Assembly: GCA_964650885.1 (NCBI GenBank)
Contig: CAZYXG010000015.1
Span: 1-44,160 of the forward strand
Length of the DNA stretch: 44,160 bases
Direction: 5' to 3'
Origin: JAPLFM01 sp964650885
Lineage (GTDB): Bacteria > Bacteroidota > Ignavibacteria > Kapaibacteriales > UBA2268
The notes below the pieces were generated by a model, which did no database searches, was not told the origin of the DNA, and saw only the letters and a program-made list of their open reading frames with translations. Both the position numbers and the translations under genes were made by a program. How positions within the stretch are numbered: position 1 is the stretch's first letter; every line of letters starts with the position of its first letter. Shown here piece after piece: positions 42,002-44,160 of the stretch.

Positions 42002-42865
42002 ATGTCTCTGCAAAATCTACAAAATGAAAATCCAGCTTTGAAATTGGAAATACCTTGCCTCGACTATGGCTTTGTTCGGTTGGTTGACGTGATGGGTGAT
42101 GACTCAAGTATAGTGCAAGCAGCAAGAGTTTCTTATGGCAAAGGCACAAAGAGTATATTAGAAGATAGGGGGTTAATCCGCTATTTGCTTCGCCATAAGC
42201 ACACTACTCCTTTTGAAATGGTTGAGTTTAAATTCCATATTAAGCTACCAATATTTGTAGCTCGCCAATGGATTCGCCATCGTACAGCAAATGTGAATGA
42301 ATATAGTGGACGTTATTCTGAAATGAAAGACGAATTCTATTTGCCAGATATGGCTCAAATTCGTCCTCAAAGCACTATGAATATGCAAGGCAGAAGCGAA
42401 GAAGAATTCCCAGAAGCTGAGGCTATTGAAATTAGAAACATATTAGATAAAACGCAGAACCATTTGTTTGAAGAATACCAAGACTTATTAGGTAAAGGTT
42501 TCGCAAGGGAATTGGCTAGAATTAATCTACCTTTATCTAATTATACAGAATGGTATTGGAAAATAGATTTGCATAACCTATTTCATTTCTTACGATTGAG
42601 AATTGATAGCCACGCTCAATATGAAATTAGAGTTTATGGTGAAGCAATGGCAGAAATAGTTAAGCAAATTATTCCAGTAGCGTGGGAAGCATTCGAGGAC
42701 TATATTTTGAATTCGCAATCATTTTCTAAAGGCGAATTGCTTTTGATTAAAAGCTTGATTGCTGGCAAAAAACAAGAAGATATGAAAGCTGAAGACTTTG
42801 GCTTAAGTCCAAGAGAATTTAGAGAGAGCTTAGAGAAAATTAATAATTTAGAAAGCTTGAAGTAA
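42002..42865 (+). CDS. thyX: Flavin-dependent thymidylate synthase
   Basis: ThyX methylates dUMP to dTMP using methylene-tetrahydrofolate, FAD and NADPH. The family signature RHR-x7-S is at residues 92-102 (RHRTANVNEYS). Other conserved blocks are RHKHTTPFEMVEFKF (about 64-78), GFARELARINLP and DLHNLFHFLRLRIDSHAQYEIR. From the ATG at 42002 the protein is 287 aa, within the range of longer ThyX proteins; an upstream TTG (41963) would add 13 residues without family support. It is followed one base after its stop by a LolA-like gene, suggesting translational coupling. GlyA, at the other end of the window, makes its methylene-THF substrate. Confidence 0.97.
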   Translation: MSLQNLQNENPALKLEIPCLDYGFVRLVDVMGDDSSIVQAARVSYGKGTKSILEDRGLIRYLLRHKHTTPFEMVEFKFHIKLPIFVARQWIRHRTANVNEYSGRYSEMKDEFYLPDMAQIRPQSTMNMQGRSEEEFPEAEAIEIRNILDKTQNHLFEEYQDLLGKGFARELARINLPLSNYTEWYWKIDLHNLFHFLRLRIDSHAQYEIRVYGEAMAEIVKQIIPVAWEAFEDYILNSQSFSKGELLLIKSLIAGKKQEDMKAEDFGLSPREFRESLEKINNLESLK

Positions 42866-42866
42866 T

Positions 42867-43610
42867 ATGAAAATCCAAGGAATCCGTTTCTTATTAATTT
42901 TTCTTTTTGTTGTTTCTCTCAATGCCCAAAAGGAAACAGCTGAAACTGTTATTGATAAATTCAACAAATTGCATAGCGGTAAAGAAAAAATAAAAAGTAT
43001 TACTTCTTGGAAGTTTAGCACTTTGAATTTTAACCCAATGCAAAAAAGTGAAGTTCCTACTAATATTTACTTCAAAGGAGATAAGTTTAGAGTGGAGCAA
43101 ATTATTAGTGGCAAAAAAGAAATAATGGCTACCGATGGCAAAAAGTATTGGACTCAAAGCCAAATGAGAAACGAAAAAGCACAGATTATGCCAGAAAGTA
43201 TGGTGCCAGCCATGAAAGAACAAATTGCGAGACAGAAAGATGCACTTACCATTGGCCCACTATTGGAATATAAAACTCGCAAAAAATCATTACAATTGAT
43301 GGGATTGGAGAAAATCAATAACAGAAACCATTTCAAAATTAAAATGGTAACCAAAACAGACATTACATTGATTTTTTATATTGATAATGAAACTTATTTT
43401 TTGGATAGAATTGAATCTCAAATTGGAAATAAGGATAAGAAAGAATTGCTTAAAGTGAATTTCTCCAATCAGAAAAAAGTAGGTGATTTCACGATAGCCC
43501 ACAAGATTGAGCAATATCTCGGTGCTAACCAAATATCGTCTGTAAAGATAAATTCTGTAGAACTAAATCCCAAACTTGACGACATACTTTTTGCATTTCC
43601 TAAAAAATAA
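42867..43610 (+). CDS. LolA-like outer-membrane lipoprotein-sorting family protein
   Basis: The 247-aa protein has a signal peptide (about 1-21, ending SLNAQ) and no lipobox cysteine, so it should be periplasmic. The remainder alternates strands in the LolA/LolB-like pattern: IDKFNKLHSG, NIYFKGDKFRVEQ, MATDGKKYWTQ, FKIKMVTKTD, LIFYIDNETYFLDRIE and a final DDILFAFP. Related proteins are annotated as outer-membrane lipoprotein-sorting proteins and bind acyl chains or lipids. The ATG lies one base after the thyX stop with no ribosome site of its own, implying coupling to thyX translation. Whether it is the true LolA or one of several paralogues cannot be told here. Confidence 0.82.
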   Translation: MKIQGIRFLLIFLFVVSLNAQKETAETVIDKFNKLHSGKEKIKSITSWKFSTLNFNPMQKSEVPTNIYFKGDKFRVEQIISGKKEIMATDGKKYWTQSQMRNEKAQIMPESMVPAMKEQIARQKDALTIGPLLEYKTRKKSLQLMGLEKINNRNHFKIKMVTKTDITLIFYIDNETYFLDRIESQIGNKDKKELLKVNFSNQKKVGDFTIAHKIEQYLGANQISSVKINSVELNPKLDDILFAFPKK

Positions 43611-43738
43611 ACATAACAAACGTTACGTAACACCTGTTATTTAAAGCAATTTAAACATCATTTTTGGTGTATAATAGTTAATCTTTTAGTAAATTGCATT
43701 CATAATTACTGAAAATAATAAAAAACATATATTTAATT

Positions 43739-43742
43739 GGAG
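43739..43742 (+). promoter_or_regulatory. Ribosome binding site GGAG of the E2 gene
   Basis: GGAG lies 8 bases before the ATG at 43751, supporting that start, which gives the exact expected N-terminus of a lipoyl domain. Confidence 0.6.
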
Positions 43743-43750
43743 TTCTTTCA

Positions 43751-44160
43751 ATGAAAGTTGAAGTAGTAATGCCGAAAATGGGTGAATCCCTACAAGAAGG
43801 CACAATCATTAAATGGTTAAAACAAGTTGGCGAAACAGTAGAAAGAGATGAAATGATTCTTGAAATTTCTACTGATAAAGTTGATACTGAAGTACCATCG
43901 CCAGTGGCGGGAGTGCTTACAGCACATTTTGCAAAAGAAGAAGAAACAGTTTTAGTTGGAACTAAAATTGCTGAAATTGAAACTGAAGCATCTGCTGCTG
44001 CATCTGCACCAGCTCCAGCCACAGCTCCAGCTCCAGTTGTTGAAGCCGCTGCTCCAGTTGCCGCTGCTCCAGTTGCCGCTGCTCCAGTTGCCGCTGCTCC
44101 AGTACCAGCTCCAGTTGTTGAAGCCCCAGCACCAGCTGCTAGCGCAGGTGGAAATCTAAT
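43751..44160 (+). CDS. 2-oxo acid dehydrogenase E2 component, 5' part (runs off the window)
   Basis: This is the dihydrolipoamide acyltransferase subunit of a 2-oxo acid dehydrogenase complex (2-oxoglutarate, pyruvate or branched-chain type). The first 80 residues form a lipoyl domain opening with VVMPKMGESLQEGTI; the lipoylated lysine is K43 in EISTDKVDTEVPSP. A flexible Ala/Pro/Val linker follows, made partly of four AAAPV units encoded by a 15-base tandem repeat. The window ends inside the linker at residue 136, so the E1/E3-binding and catalytic domains lie outside. The lipoyl sequence alone does not decide the substrate class. The frame is open to the edge with no stop. Confidence 0.93.
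   Translation, partial: MKVEVVMPKMGESLQEGTIIKWLKQVGETVERDEMILEISTDKVDTEVPSPVAGVLTAHFAKEEETVLVGTKIAEIETEASAAASAPAPATAPAPVVEAAAPVAAAPVAAAPVAAAPVPAPVVEAPAPAASAGGNL
44045..44104 (+). repeat. Four 15-base tandem repeats in the E2 linker
   Basis: GCCGCTGCTCCAGTT is repeated three times exactly (44045-44089), and a fourth copy ends in GTA. It encodes AAAPV units of the flexible linker after the lipoyl domain. Confidence 0.95.

Noticed and set aside
43622..43631. Palindrome GTTACGTAAC before the E2 gene, sharing the core TTACGTAA with 30436-30443
   Set aside because: An 8-base core of this composition is expected about twice by chance in the window; no further support for a common operator.
43678..44022. 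114-codon minus-strand open frame over the start of the E2 gene
   Set aside because: The opposite strand encodes an unmistakable lipoyl domain with its lysine motif.

Overview
The window (44,160 bases, AT-rich) looks like a chromosomal segment of a Bacteroidota/Chlorobiota-type (FCB group) bacterium, perhaps of the Ignavibacteria/Kapabacteria kind. The reasons are secreted proteins with type IX secretion (T9SS) style C-terminal domains, a large TonB-dependent receptor with an N-terminal carboxypeptidase-regulatory-like domain, several TAnnTTTG promoter elements typical of Bacteroidota, and the general gene content. The exact lineage cannot be fixed by reading alone. Two runs of exactly 100 N (10237-10336 and 15021-15120) are assembly gaps, each inside a gene.

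Layout. 1-5751 holds glyA and a small T9SS-exported protein on the minus strand, then a UvrD-like helicase and a GT4 glycosyltransferase on the plus strand. 5752-11140 holds a TonB-dependent receptor and a secreted beta-helix protein behind an array of CTTAACA repeats at 11-base spacing that looks like a Pho box, closed by a clear terminator. 11207-13924 holds nadE and an orphan NarL/LuxR-type response regulator.

14120-38215 is the accessory heart of the window: six consecutive plus-strand genes for exported proteins. They are a phage-tail-fibre-like repeat protein (about 758 aa once its gap is sized), a giant 4573-aa protein with seven G8-like modules alternating with beta-solenoid stretches, a 755-aa relative with one G8-like module, an 807-aa protein with a dockerin-like end, a 439-aa protein with a T9SS-like C-terminus, and an OmpA-family barrel/peptidoglycan-binding protein. 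I read these as parts of one surface fibre or matrix system anchored by the OmpA-like protein. That is inference from gene order, export signals and shared modules.

38325-40955 holds a single-domain response regulator next to a CHASE-PAS histidine-kinase-like protein whose catalytic half is degenerate. A bidirectional terminator separates it from a minus-strand LiaF-like membrane protein. The window ends with thyX, a LolA-like exported protein starting one base after thyX, and the 5' part of a 2-oxo acid dehydrogenase E2 gene that runs off the edge.

How the genes relate: GlyA makes the methylene-tetrahydrofolate that ThyX consumes. The TonB receptor and the beta-helix protein form a co-directional pair probably under phosphate control. 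The surface-protein block is flanked by regulators (LuxR-type upstream, CheY-like plus degenerate kinase downstream) that could control it, though nothing in the sequence proves this. No tRNA, rRNA, CRISPR array or insertion sequence was recognised.
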